A stretch of 64,000 nt of DNA, taken from Chaunax sp. Z400 (Eukaryota > Chordata > Actinopteri > Lophiiformes > Chaunacidae). Position 1 is the first letter of the stretch; the number at the start of each line of letters is the position of its first letter. Location: positions 6,943,501 to 7,007,500 of the forward strand of contig CM075186.1 in assembly GCA_037577475.1 (NCBI GenBank), given 5' to 3'. Shown in pieces: positions 25,161-36,923 of this stretch. The notes under the pieces are model-generated. The model was not told where the DNA came from and did no database searches. It was given only the letters and a program-made list of their open reading frames with translations. Position numbers and translations under genes: made by a program.

Positions 25161-25789
25161 CCTGACCTATGACCCCATGATAGAAGGTACACACAAAAAC
25201 ACACAGAGAGGACCAGTTACACAACATCCAATTTTATAGTATTTTCTATTATTTCAGTGAAAGTTTTGCCATGATATGGAATATTTAAGGTTTTCAACTC
25301 TTTAGTCTTTTTATCATTGAATGATGCAGCATCCATTTTTCGTTTTTGAACATTTCTCTATTCGACAAATCCAAGCAAATCACTGTAAATGCAGATAGTA
25401 GCTCCAACACACTCTCAGGGCATAAACTATTTCATTAACAATATCAGTTTTGTTTTGTGTCAAAATTAAACCGTGGTATACGACTGAGAGTTTATTCTAT
25501 GGTAGCCGAATTGTAGAGTTCATTTAAGTGAATCTAAAAATGTATTTAGTTCAAATTTAATGAACAATGTACTGCGGACTGGTTAATGAAGTCAAAATAA
25601 CTTTTTAAACGGAGTTTGTTATTACGTGCACGTGAAACGTTACATTTCATGGATGTCGGAGTTATTGCTTATTTTTAAACCAGTGTGTGCTTCTCTGTTC
25701 AATATAAGCACATTTATACTAACTAAAAACGTTAAAAACCACCATTATATCTAATTTAAACAGAGTTTTTAACCATTTAAAATCTGTTT

Positions 25790-25880
25790 TACATACCCGT
25801 TGTGTTCTGTTCCGGTGTTGACGATGAGAGGACCCTTGCAGGCAGCTGTTCCAAACATGCCTGTTCAAAATGACGTTGAC
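25790..25880 (-). promoter_or_regulatory. ftsj1 non-coding first exon/promoter candidate
   Basis: On the minus strand, ACAACGG|GTATGT at 25797/25796 is a good donor for an untranslated first exon about 640 bases upstream of the ftsj1 start codon. No TATA box is seen. The placement is inferred from the splice signal and the absence of other genes. Confidence 0.4.
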
Positions 25881-25899
25881 AAACAAACCCACCAAAATT

Positions 25900-26885
25900 T
25901 GACTGTTTGTCTTTTGAGATAATACTAATGCTTTAATGTTCACGGATTTTATCAATGTATCTATATATTTATTTCAAATTTTTATTTTCTTCCTCTGCAA
26001 GGGATGTTTGTTGATCTTATTTTGACGTAATTGCACACTTTATAAACATGATAGGCAATGCGATAAGCCAAAAGGAAGACACAGAGAGAGCAAAAAAATT
26101 TTTGTTTAAAAAAAATTATTTGTTTTTATTTATTATTTATCATTATTTAGATGTATATTATCCAGTTTTTCCAGGTTTCTGTTTTTAGCGGCCAGATGGT
26201 GTCGCTGCAGACATAAAACTTTCATCGGAGGAATAATCACAGAAAACATCACCGATGTCAACTGAAGGTCAACGTAAAATTACTTTTTTATTTTTCTGTA
26301 TGAAAGAAGAACCAAAAATTAAACGGAACTAATAAAAACAATTCATCCAAAAATGTCATTTTGGAGATGGCATTCAAAGACACAAAAACACTTATAAACC
26401 AGAGGTCTACAATAATCCAAATGTCAATTTGTCCATTTTGTCTAATATTGAAGACCGTGAATTTATTCATGTTTTGAGGTTAAGCATTATGGTCCTTTAA
26501 TGGGTTAATGGCGTGATTCCCAAGGGTCTTCATTTGGGGAATTATTGACCATTTACAGGATTTCCAAATGGTTATAAATATATTCGCAATAAATTTAGCT
26601 TAAATCTATTACATGAATAAGATTTAATTCTTTCAATTAAAAGAAATAAGAAAAATAATTAGTTTCCTAATGCAAGACTATAAGCCTAATGGCATTTTTG
26701 TCTCTTGATTTTCTATTTTATTAAGCACATGGTATCAAATTGTACAGATTTTCAGACTGGTCTAAATGACATTTATTGTATTTTCTTAAAAGTAATTAAA
26801 GAGGTAATGTCATTGATACAGAGAAAAGTGAAGAATTGCAAAGGAGCCAACAAATCACACAGAAAGTCAGTTTATATACAAAAGG
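25900..26885. other. Intergenic spacer, ftsj1 to Pim kinase gene
   Basis: About 1 kb of AT-rich sequence with poly-A/T runs. No coding frame, RNA gene or recognisable transposon was seen. Confidence 0.5.
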
Positions 26886-28965
26886 TTTATTTTGAAAAAA
26901 GGGAATAATACCTTTTGCCCTGTAAGAATTGTCAAGTTCAGAACAGAAAACTTCAACAAATGGAAAAAAAAAAAAATTTGTTAAAACTCCCAACAACTTC
27001 GTTTTGAGGAAAAAAATTGAGACGTTATACAAGATACAAATAAATAACCACAGTATGAGGAATGTCTCTTTACAAAAATAGAAACAAACCGTTCAACAAG
27101 TATTTGAAAATCATTTGCATTGACTGTGCATTTAACACTGAGACAGACGAGAGACCCACAGAATCTTAGAGAACTGACTGAATTTTTTTTAAAAGAAAGA
27201 AAGACAAATGTTTTATAGAAAAACATGTTTGTCATCATATCATGGTGTCGATACTGAAACCCAGGTATCGCATCAAAACAAACCTTGAGACATTTCTAAA
27301 CATGGTAAGCTGTGCTAGGAGGAAACAGAACATAACATTCAGTAACTCGATGAGTTTTGCATCACCTGAATAGATTCAAGAAGTCGGCAGCACCACTGAT
27401 GAGAACAGTCGGACTCAAGCCTTAAATTGATCATTTCCTCATTGACATCAAAATCTTGTTCATTTCAGCTTGTATTTTAGCCTGGAAAAATCCTCATCTG
27501 CTTGTGCTCAGACAAAAGTAAACAATGAAGGACGTCTGCTACTTGAAGAAAACGTTTATACTCAGCAGAGTTAAGAATCAAAAAATCCGGTTTGGTATAA
27601 GAGACTGAAGTTTGGTGTCCTGAACCAATTTCAGCTCTACAGAGGTGTGTTTTCAAGTTTTCCACTGAGGAACCTTCACTGACAATCACAGGGTGGCTGG
27701 GGGGTTGAGTTTGGTTCCTCAAGACAAAAATAAAAGTTCTTTAGCAGGTTGATTGTTTCAAGCCATTTTTCAGAAAACCATGTTTCTGTGTGTTACAACC
27801 TTGTAAAGTGAATATTTCTGGGTTTTGGGCTGTAGGTTGAACAAAACCAGAAGTGTGTCAGGGAAATTAAATTGACATTCACCACTTTCTGAGGTATTAC
27901 AGTAAAGATTGCATTCACTGAGAAAAAAATTAAGGCCTCGTATCATTATCATGACTTCCATGCCATGTAATTATGACTTAACCTCCTGACCAAGAATATT
28001 AACAGGTGTTAAACCATACTCTGGGACTTGGAGAGGAATTTCTGCTATATTGCAGACATGCTAATGATCTAAAATATATGAATGTCCTACTCTGACAGCT
28101 GTTACTAAACAAACATGGAAGGGCAGGGCCTTATTCTGATTGACTTTGTATCTGCGAAAAGTCCCAGGAACAGAATACCAAGGACTTCTGCTGCCTCTTC
28201 AATTGATGACATACTGGTAGGAATAATACCATGAAATTTACTCAGTGATATCATCTACCAGGGTCCCACATCGGGCAGAAGTAAAAGCATATTAAATCAG
28301 GAAGCACCATCATGCCCGTCTTCTCAAATAGTGATCACTGAATATCAACTTACCCTCTTTTCATAATAGCAAGGCAGCTTCCTTGTAATTAGATCTTTCC
28401 TCACGATTATGAGATATGGAAGCCATTTTTTTGAAATGGGGCCGAATATGGTCAAATTTTTCCTCTGGTAAATTCAACTTACGCCGTTATTAACAAGTAA
28501 ACAACTAATGGTCAGAATACTGACAAATGGATCAACATTGAAAATAACAGTTGCAGCCCTACAGATGATTATAACCCGTCGTACTGCGTACAACATGTAT
28601 CTGACAGTAAATCAGACATATGTTATTAAAAATATTAGGTTTGGAAAAAAACCTGGGTGGGTTTGACCACAGGGATTCTTTGGGTTAGAACCTGAACTGT
28701 CCACATCTCCAGCCCAACACCTCATCTCCAGCTGGTAGCCGTGGCAATGCTCCAACCATAGCAGCTTTAAATCTTAAGGCACTCTGAAACGAACACTAGA
28801 CGGGGAAGAACACTGATCTATAATAGCAGCTTGGCCTTCCGTGAACAGGAAGGAGTGCGGCCGCTCACTCCTGAGCAACAACGCCACCAATACAGCAACA
28901 CGTCACTATAGGACAACTGTCAATCAAGTCCATGCCACACCCTGTGGTAGCTTCTCTTTGACCAA
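26886..28965 (-). other. Pim kinase 3' UTR with AU-rich elements
   Basis: The segment follows the kinase stop codon. On the minus strand an AATAAA signal lies at 26891-26886 and several ATTTA pentamers are scattered between 27,040 and 28,770. Long AU-rich 3' UTRs are known for vertebrate Pim genes and make their mRNAs unstable. The UTR extent (about 2.1 kb) is inferred from the polyadenylation signal. A MITE end like that at 18001 lies near 28,495-28,562. Confidence 0.5.
28495..28562 (-). repeat. hAT-like MITE end fragment
   Basis: On the minus strand it reads GTAGGGCTGCAACTGTTATT and then GTTGATCCATTTGTC, the common 'AGGGCTGCAACTAACGATTA' type of MITE end. Diverged. It falls within the inferred Pim 3' UTR. 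Confidence 0.4.
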
Positions 28966-31900
28966 TCAGAGGCTCTGCTGGCTGGAGGATGATGATGAGG
29001 ACGAGGAAGAGTTGCCTGTGATGCCGTGAAACATGATTCCACTTTGGCCTGTCTGCTGTCCATCGCTGCTCGTCACCCAGGGGTGGAGGAGGATCTGCTC
29101 AAGGGTTGGCCGGTCGGACGGCTGCTGGCGTAAACACCAGCCAATCAGCTGCTCGCATTCTGTAACAGACACACGAGGAGGTTAAGAAGAACCATGACAG
29201 GAAATGACACAACAAACTTAAGGAACTTCCTGTTTAATGTTGTTACATGTCCAATCCACAGCAAACTAAGAACTGAATCAAAGACAGGACTGTCCACATA
29301 CTTTTGGCCATACAGTGTATCTGAAGGATACATGCATCATATCTAAAGTTGATTTGTTAATGCAAACAATGTATGAACATCACTCTGAAACCAAATCCTG
29401 AGATCTAAGCAGAGCCGACGTCACACTTTGACTGACCTGAGGAGATTTTTTGTCTGAAGTGGACCCGCCCCCTCAGGATCTCCTCGTCGTGTTCAAATGG
29501 GATGTCCCCACAGACCATGTCATACAGCAGCACACCGAGCGACCAGACAGCAGCCGAGCGACCATGGTACCGATGGAACCGGATCCACTCTGGAGGACTA
29601 TACACCCGCGTACCTGGAGAGACGGGGCATTGGATATTTTATATGTTCAATACAGTATACAACAGCAGTATGACTGGAGATCATCAATGCCAACAAAAAT
29701 TACTGAGCTACTGCAGTCATTACAACAGAATCACAAAATATACTTAAGGTCTACAAAATGCTTTTCAAGGGTTCCTGCCATTCCAAAGCTGATGTGTGAG
29801 TGTGAAATGAGTGCCAGTCAAACATCAGTGATAGAAAAAGTGGAAAAAGTGATGTAGTTATGACATTTGTTCCATCCAGCTGTTTTATTCAGATGAATAG
29901 AAGTGATTCTAATTATTATGCAAAACAGTTGTGCTTGTTCAAATAATGGCAATCAGGTGATGATGTAATCATTGTGATAGGCCTATATAAGAGTACTATC
30001 TCCGATGTCATCATTACCAACGGTCTTATTCACAGAACACCTGACATTAGTGTTCGACCACACCAATGTTATTTTAATTAGGGATGGGCATTTCAAGCAA
30101 AAATATTATTTGACAGTCGCTCTGCACTTTAAGTACTAATCAACTATCTGCCCTTTAATGATTGTGCATAGCTGTTGTAGACTTCTAACAGAAAATGCAA
30201 TTTGATTTTTTACAATTGAATGACTATTCAAGCATTTAAAAATCAAGGTCCATCCCTTGTTAATTGTGTCCAAACCTTTCAGACATATTCAGATTCATTG
30301 TTTTCTAACCTTAAAAAGCCAAACTAACAGAGTAGCTCTTAGTTAAACAGTGGTTGATCTGACTCACCGTCAAAGTCAGTGTAAGCAGTGTCTTTGAGGA
30401 GGGCTCCTGAGCCAAAATCGATGAGCTTGATCTGTCCGGTCCTGAGGTCCACCAGCAGGTTCTCATCCTTAATGTCGCGATGCACAACACCACAGGTGTA
30501 GCAGTGACGCACAGCCTCCAGAACCTGCAGGAAGAAGCCACGCGCTACCCCTTCATCTAGAGGCCCACGCTCTGTGATGTAATCAAACAAGTCCTGTACC
30601 GGCTCGGGGCGTTCCATCACCACCAGCCAGCCGTCCACCAGCTCCCACCAGTCCAAGAGCCGCACCACGCCACCAAACGTCCCGCTCACCTTCTTTAACA
30701 GCGCAATCTCCAGAGGAACCACTGTACCGCACTGAGAGAGAGAGCAAAGAGAACATTTAAAGATGTATCAACACACGGTCTAGAGAATTTAAATGAGCAA
30801 ATGAGAGCAAGCTAATTTTTGAACACTGCTTAGTAGAGATTTTTGGACTTAAAGCACATAAACCACCTGACTGTACTATTAATTGTATATGTAAGTGTTA
30901 ACACTGATTTGTCAGGTCTCTGTTAAAAACATTTCTTGATCTCAATGAGCTTGCCTTTTTTAATTATACACTTCACTGATAACAGTTGAATTAGTAATCA
31001 AATCTGATAGGAAGTTGTTATAAAACAGTTTATCTAAGTATTAAAATTTAGGTAAATCTCACCAAAGAGCCCCACTCGTTCACCCTGTCACGGGGCACAT
31101 GCTTCACTGCCACCTGCATATAAAATTAACATCATTAACAAACAGCATCCATGCATTTATGTATGACTTGCAAATACAATGTTACGGTCTGGAAAAACAG
31201 AATACATTCCTTAGTTGTACAAAAAACAAAACAAAATGAACAGCAAACACAAAATTTTCAAATTAACGGGAATATGAAGCATTTTTATTCCTCTGTCTTT
31301 GAATAATTTCTTTGTTTATAAACAAAAAGGATTTTCACAACACTTTTAGCTGGTGCCAAAAACATTTTTAAACATGAATCCACTTCCTGCTTCAAAAGAG
31401 CATACAGTAAAACAGCAAGATTATGTTTCCATATAGGGAGCATGAAGCCTAAAAAAAACAAAAACATTCCTCTTTGTGAAAACAAAGACCACATGCTACA
31501 CAGTACAGAGCGGTGTCAAGTTACACAGACAGCAACACAGGAAGTAAAGTGACACAGGCTTCCAAATAAAAGCACAAACCCAAACAAGATGAGTGTTGTG
31601 CACAATAACTTTGATGATCTGAAAATGTCAGTCTGTAACTAAACTGGCAGACTGGAATAAAGAAATTTAAGATTACTGCTGAGGAAATATCTCTAAAATA
31701 GCAAACCAGTGCAACAGATATGAACGTATGGCGCTTATTATATGTGTACTAATTCAATATCTATTCTTCAATGACTGGGATTCATCAAAGAACAGTGGTA
31801 CAGTGGAAAATTACGGGACATCTCAAGTGTTGATGTGGATATCCTTGCTCTAGTCAGACATAAAATGTCCCAAGGCTTTGCTGTTTATTTTTTTATCTTT

Positions 31901-33142
31901 CCCTTTTTGGGAGTTGATGTACTCCATAAATATGAAATGTAATAAAAAATAAAGTCATAAAATAGCTAACCAGTGGAACTATTATATTGTTTTATTATAA
32001 AGTCATGAATGACCTCTAATTATACCGCTTTTATTTTTAAAGGGCAAACCGGAAATGCAGCTGCACGTGTGTAACTCGATGCTAGGAGTCGCGGCCATGT
32101 GGCGGAACCAAAACACAGCGGCTCCTCGCTCTTACCGGCTGCCCATCTGCAAGGCGGATGGCCGCGTAGACTGTACCGAATCCCCCGCTGCCGAGCACCG
32201 TACCCAGCCGGTACAGGTTCTCAAACGGCTGCTTCTCTGCCTTGGCTGAAAAACAGAAGCAAACAATGAATCAGGATCGTTCCCTGTGATTTGGATGGTT
32301 GAAAACAATTAGAGTTGCGCCAAAATGTGCTCCCCCCACCCCCACGAAACGCTTCTAGGCTCACATGGGTCCTTGTTTGTCGTCGGCGTGTTATTGTTTT
32401 GCAGTTCCTAGACTCAACTCTTAACATATGTAATTTAAAGAAAATACCGCTTTTAAATCCCAGACTACCCACAATCACACACCAAATAGCCAACAATGAC
32501 CCAGTATCGTGCCAGCCGTTTAAAAATGGTGGATTGGTGATAGCATCGTCTCCTGTATAAACTCCTTAGACGACGCTACGTGACCAAAGGTAACTAAAAA
32601 GAAATGGATGCCATTTTATTCATAAAGACACAATTTCACACAGACTCAACACCAGGCTTTCATAATGGCACCGGACAAGGTCACACGGCAGCAGCCATCC
32701 ACGACTCTGTTAGTGGATTGAAAAACGATGCATTTCAATTTTGATTGAATAAAAACGCCCGTATTTAGCCAGCCTTACGTCCAATGTTAAGATACAATGA
32801 TTCTGATGCCTGAATTTATTGGGTGTTCAGATTATTTGATTGTACAGCAGACACGCTTTTCTTAAATTTACAACATTTTCGTTTATCAACTTGCCGGTAC
32901 ACGTGTTACGTTATATTTGTGTCCGGAAGATTCTGTAACTTGAAAAGAGGGTTTATTTTTGGTAAGACCACTTGAGGAAAGGTTAGGTGAGGACACAAAT
33001 ATCAGGTCACGGAATCTAGCTGGTAAAAGAATACGAGTAACACCGGCATGTTGTGGTTACCACCATTACCTTGCTGGAGCTTCGCCGGTAGATCCATGTT
33101 GGATGAGATGTGAGAGAAGGAGCCCAGCTTCGAGCGTAGCAT
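28966..33142 (-). CDS. pim3: Serine/threonine-protein kinase, Pim family (pim3-like)
   Basis: Pim kinases are constitutively active Ser/Thr kinases promoting survival and growth downstream of JAK-STAT signalling. Six exons on the minus strand: 33142-33070, 32245-32136, 31113-31063, 30731-30368, 29613-29437, 29159-28966. They total 969 nt, or 322 aa (human PIM3 is 326 aa). The P-loop GSGGFGTV is at residues 43-50. Catalytic K65 is in VAVKHV. The hinge ERPEP carries the Pim-specific proline (P120). HRDIKDEN has Asp164, and DFG starts at 183. The activation segment 'YTDFDGTRVYSPPEWIR' follows, with CGDIPFEHDEEI downstream. The start MLRSKLGSFSHI matches PIM1/PIM3. 'NLLVDLR', 'SLGVLLYD' and a serine-rich C-terminal tail favour PIM3 over PIM1/PIM2. 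Human PIM3 is near BRD1 and human PIM2 is near FTSJ1, so synteny does not decide the paralogue and the symbol is less certain than the family. Confidence 0.93.
30073..30265. repeat. Small MITE-like element in Pim intron
   Basis: About 190 bases between 'ttaattagggatgggcattt' and 'aaggtccatcccttgttaatt'. The two ends are imperfect inverted repeats (TTAATTAGGGATGGGC versus TTAACAAGGGATGGAC). No coding content. Placement in an intron of the kinase gene is neutral. Confidence 0.5.
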
Positions 33143-33345
33143 GCTGCTCCTGGTTTCTCTAATAAAACGAAAGGCCACCCGGATAATCTTCGCGTTGTAA
33201 CTCCAAGCAAAAAGCGGAATTTCAAAAGTAAACACGACGAAAAGCCAGCTAATTACACAGACTGAGGCGCTTCTGACCCATGCGGCGCTCAGAGAAGCGC
33301 GCCACTGTACATCTAGCGTGACGCCGTGTATTTACAAAGATAACG
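33143..33345 (-). promoter_or_regulatory. Pim kinase 5' UTR and promoter region
   Basis: Sequence upstream of the kinase ATG is enriched in CpG and GC motifs ('ggcgctcagagaagcgcgcc', 'gtgacgccgtg'), in contrast to the surrounding AT-rich DNA. The transcription start is not directly visible. Confidence 0.4.
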
Positions 33346-33859
33346 TAGATCCTTCCGCCTGCCCCCCGCTGAACTTTGAATTACGCCACAGATACTGACG
33401 CTTTATATCTAAAATACACATGTGGATAAACAGCAGTGTGTCATTTCGTATCAGAATTGTGATATAAGTGGAAGTTAGAAGTAAAAGACGAGCCCTAAAT
33501 TGATAAGGAAACACGCGAACTAGTTTTACGTTGTAGGACAGGCGCAGGGATTTAAAAAGGGTCACTCCGGCGACCACCCTTAAGCTTCATCAGTGAGAAG
33601 AGAAGCTTCACTTCCCAAACATCTTATCTTAAAATAATGATTAAATAATAAAACACAGTTTTTAAACAGATATTATATTATGAAAACATAAATAAAAGGG
33701 TAAATACATCAGTTTTAATATCATTTCTTTGAACTGAAAGCAACATCATTTGGTCTATTTACATTATGGTTTTCAAGTTCATCAATCACACTGACGTAGT
33801 CTTAAATGAAATTAATGTAAGTAATTCAGTACTTTGTTTTTTTGTCTATTTGTCTGCAA

Positions 33860-34340
33860 GATATTTCAAAAAATTGTCTACAGATTTTGGTGTTGTCATG
33901 GCTCTTGGGCCAAGGAAGAGTTGATTAAATTTTTAGGCTGATCTGGGTACAGATGTGGATTCTGGATCACATTTTCACTTTCTTCAACATTTCAAGATAG
34001 GACCTTTTTTAAAACATTTTGCCAATATATCATAAAAAAAACTAGAATGGCACCATTCTAGTTTTCACCATTATCCAAAGCCTCATCCAAAATCAAACCC
34101 ATAGCCCTGTAACCATCATTTACAGGGCAGGCTACCCCATATGACAACGTCTTTAAATCTGCTGGATTCAGATTTTTATTTGGATCTGCACCAACCTCAT
34201 AAATATGTCAGTTTCTTTTCATCAAAATCCATGTATTATTTACCCTGATAAATCAAAGAAAATGTTGAGAAAACATTTGCAACGTTAAAGAACATGAAAA
34301 AAATAACAACTGGATCTTCCCCTTTATTTGGATCCACACC
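33860..34340. repeat. Dispersed teleost repeat, diverged copy
   Basis: Phrases such as 'gggccaaggaagagttgatt', 'gatctgggtacagatgtgga' and 'ttttcactttcttcaacatt' belong to a repeat family that recurs at 39010-39530, 45290-45340 and within introns of both acyltransferase copies (49186-49440, 59027-59281). No frame. Confidence 0.6.
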
Positions 34341-34346
34341 AACATT

Positions 34347-34679
34347 TTATTGGGGTATATTCTGACCCAAGTCCCTTTTCAGTTCAAGTTTCAAGCCCTG
34401 CAGCATTTGTTTGTGTAACCTTACAATTGTGTCCCCTGGAATTGTTTCCTCTTCAAGTCTCCTTCTAGTGTCTTGTTGTAACTGACTGGAGCAGAGCAGC
34501 ACCTGCAGACCATCGAACAGATCACACCAGCAGCACAATGTTCCCACTAACTGCTGGATTTGCTGGGATTGTTTTGATTGAGCAGGAAGCAGCCAGGTCA
34601 CATGATCTGCTGTAATACTGCCCCACTGAGTCCAAATGTAGGTCAGCCCCTCCCTCACTGTAAGTGAACCTGATGACAA
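34347..34679 (-). pseudogene. Unrecognised 110-codon frame, possible exon or relic
   Basis: On the minus strand a 333-nt frame with fairly protein-like composition runs from near a possible acceptor (CTTGTCATCAG) to a stop that overlaps an AATAAA (CCCCAATAAAATG). It includes segments such as LEEETIPGDTIVRLHKQML and LKLELKRDLGQNIPQ. I do not recognise it. It could be the last exon of an unknown minus-strand gene with an overlapping stop/poly(A) signal, or a chance frame. No convincing upstream partner exon was found. Confidence 0.3.
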
Positions 34680-35492
34680 GGACTGACAGAAAACAGATTT
34701 AAAGACGTAAACAGAGAGCTGGAGATAAAATCTTCAAACCGATGTTAGCTCATATTCGATCACAGAGAGCCGCTTTATGATCAGGAGGTTGGATATCACT
34801 GTGTTACATCACTTATTGATTTTTACTGGTGTGACACATACATTTCAACACAAGGAGTCCCAATAAATCCATTTAAAATCTGTCTCAACAAAAGAAACTA
34901 TAGTTTGCTTAGCTCATTGGTGCTTCAGCTATCAGAGTGCTTGGTGTAAACTGCTGGACAGTGTGAGCCCCTTGGTCCAAAAGGGATTTCATGGACAGAA
35001 GAATTTTACAACTTTTACACTTTTTTATTGTCTCATTTTACAGACACGTTTGCTCTGTATGTGGCATTGAATTTTTAAAAGAATAATAATTGCACTGCAA
35101 AATTCAGTTCACCTTCATCATATTTTGGTGAAAGCAAATGTCTCAGCAGTAGAAATTTCAAAACTGTGAATAAAACCATAACTATCAGCATGGCTAAGAT
35201 ACCACTGAGTGAGAAAATAAGTTTCTGTGTCATAGTTGAACAGACTCACAGCAGCAGATATGCTCACTCTGTCTTGTTGCCCTCTTGTCCGCGACATGAC
35301 TTTGACTCAGGTCTATGTTTAGCTGCGTCTATTTTGAAAACTGTGAAACAACTGAGCCTCCCTGAAGAGTGAAGCTACTTCGCACTGAGTAACTTCTCTT
35401 CTGCTCCAATTCAAGACATTCGGAAATGCTTGAAACTCTCTCGTCATTTTCAGGGAGGACATTTTCTTGGGCACCACTGTCAGAAAATAGTA
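34680..35492 (+). other. Upstream region of kbtbd13
   Basis: No coding frame. A possible splice acceptor (cgtcattttcag|ggagg, about 35452) lies 40 bases before the kbtbd13 ATG and may end an intron in the 5' UTR. No TATA box or transcription start could be fixed. Confidence 0.35.
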
Positions 35493-36923
35493 ATGTACAG
35501 CAGTGAATCAAACAGCAGCAGCTGTAACGGTGCAGATGGAAGATATCTGTCAGGTTCTGCCTCTGGACTTGCCTCGGCTAAATTAACGATTGTGGTTGGA
35601 GACACTCATTTCTGTGAGGAGAAGATGTTACTTATAGAGGGCTGTGACTATTTCCGAGCTCTGTATCGCTCCGGGATGAGGGAGTGTTGGCAGGAAGAAA
35701 TCCACCTCAAGTCTCTGCGTGCCCGAGGCTTCCTTATAGCTATGGCGGTTTTACGAGGTGAGATGCCCGTCCTGGATGATGATGACATTGTTGAGGCCAT
35801 TGAATGTGCTGCTTTTTTGCAGATGGCTCCGCTCATTAAGCATCTCATCAACGTCATTGACTCTGACAACTGTTTGCTGATGTATCACACGGCTGCAACC
35901 TTTGGCCTTATGGATCTTTACCGTGCTGCTGCACTGTTTATCCGAAACATGTATGCTGACTTGGAGGCCGAGGTCAGGAAATCTTTTCCAGCAGAGCTGA
36001 TCTCCTATGTGGAGTCTTTGACCCCAAGTGTTTTTGTGGCTGTAGGGGCCCATGTGACCTGTGGTGTGGATGAAACTGTCCACGCTGCCTCCAGGACTGT
36101 TTGCTACCTGGATGAAATTGGCAACAATTGGAAAGTTTTAACAGATCTTCCGCTACAGGCCAGCACATCCATGGCTGGAGTGACTGTTTTAGACAACAAA
36201 CTCTATATAGTTGGAGGAGTTCATGGACTTCATAAACAGGTAGTGGACTCTTGTTTCTGCTACAGCGTTGAAAACAACAGCTGGACCAGGATCGCCAGTC
36301 CATCACAGCTGCGATACAATCTCAGCCTTGTGGGTGTAGATGGTCGTCTTTATGCCATCGGAGGAGAATACGACCGAAAGGTGATGTCATCCGTGGAAAC
36401 ATATGAGGTAACTTCCGGAAAGTGGGGGTTTGCTGCTCATTTACCTCGACCGGCAGTGGGAGTGGCGTGCACCAAGGCCATGAGCAGGATATTTGTTTGT
36501 TTATGGAGGCCGATGGAGACCACAGAGATTTATGAGTATGTCCCAAGGAAAGATGAGTGGCAGCTTGTTACCACCCTGATCAGGCACCAGAGCTATGGCC
36601 ACTGCATGGTCGGCCACAGGGACAATCTGTACGTCATTAGAAACGGACCATCAGACGACTTCCTGCGATGCATGATGGACTGCTATAATCTGACCTCAGG
36701 CCAGTGGTCGTCTCTGCCTGGACACTTCGCCAACAGCAAAGGTTCACTTTTCACGGCAGTGGTGAGAGGCAACTCTGTGTTCACGCTCAACAGGAGCATG
36801 ACTCTGGAGTATACCATTGACAGTAAAACCTGGAAGCCCCGGCGGCAGATGAAGGGTTTCCCCAGAAGTGGATCTGTGTGGACGTTTCTTCTCCAGATGC
36901 CAGACACTCTCTTACTGCAGTAA
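35493..36923 (+). CDS. kbtbd13: Kelch repeat and BTB domain-containing protein 13
   Basis: KBTBD13 is a muscle BTB-kelch protein, a CUL3 ubiquitin-ligase adaptor and thin-filament regulator, mutated in human nemaline myopathy 6. The gene is one uninterrupted exon of 476 codons plus stop; human KBTBD13 is also intronless, at 458 aa. The BTB fold covers about residues 29-125 (e.g. YFRALYRSGMRE, VEAIECAAFLQ), then a short BACK-like helix region (LLMYHTAATFGL). Kelch blades run from about 215 to the end (LDNKLYIVGGVHG, VDGRLYAIGGEYD, SYGHCMVGHRDNLYVI). The segments 'RTVCYLDEIGNNW', 'IFVCLWRPMETTEIYEY' and 'RNGPSDDFLRCMMDCYNL' are diagnostic for this family member. The frame is open 63 bases further upstream but has no ATG there, so the ATG at 35493 is chosen. 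Confidence 0.93.
   Translation: MYSSESNSSSCNGADGRYLSGSASGLASAKLTIVVGDTHFCEEKMLLIEGCDYFRALYRSGMRECWQEEIHLKSLRARGFLIAMAVLRGEMPVLDDDDIVEAIECAAFLQMAPLIKHLINVIDSDNCLLMYHTAATFGLMDLYRAAALFIRNMYADLEAEVRKSFPAELISYVESLTPSVFVAVGAHVTCGVDETVHAASRTVCYLDEIGNNWKVLTDLPLQASTSMAGVTVLDNKLYIVGGVHGLHKQVVDSCFCYSVENNSWTRIASPSQLRYNLSLVGVDGRLYAIGGEYDRKVMSSVETYEVTSGKWGFAAHLPRPAVGVACTKAMSRIFVCLWRPMETTEIYEYVPRKDEWQLVTTLIRHQSYGHCMVGHRDNLYVIRNGPSDDFLRCMMDCYNLTSGQWSSLPGHFANSKGSLFTAVVRGNSVFTLNRSMTLEYTIDSKTWKPRRQMKGFPRSGSVWTFLLQMPDTLLLQ

Noticed and set aside
35430..35492. In-frame 21-codon upstream extension of kbtbd13
   Set aside because: It begins with TTG, not ATG, and a plausible splice acceptor lies inside it. The first ATG at 35493 is preferred.
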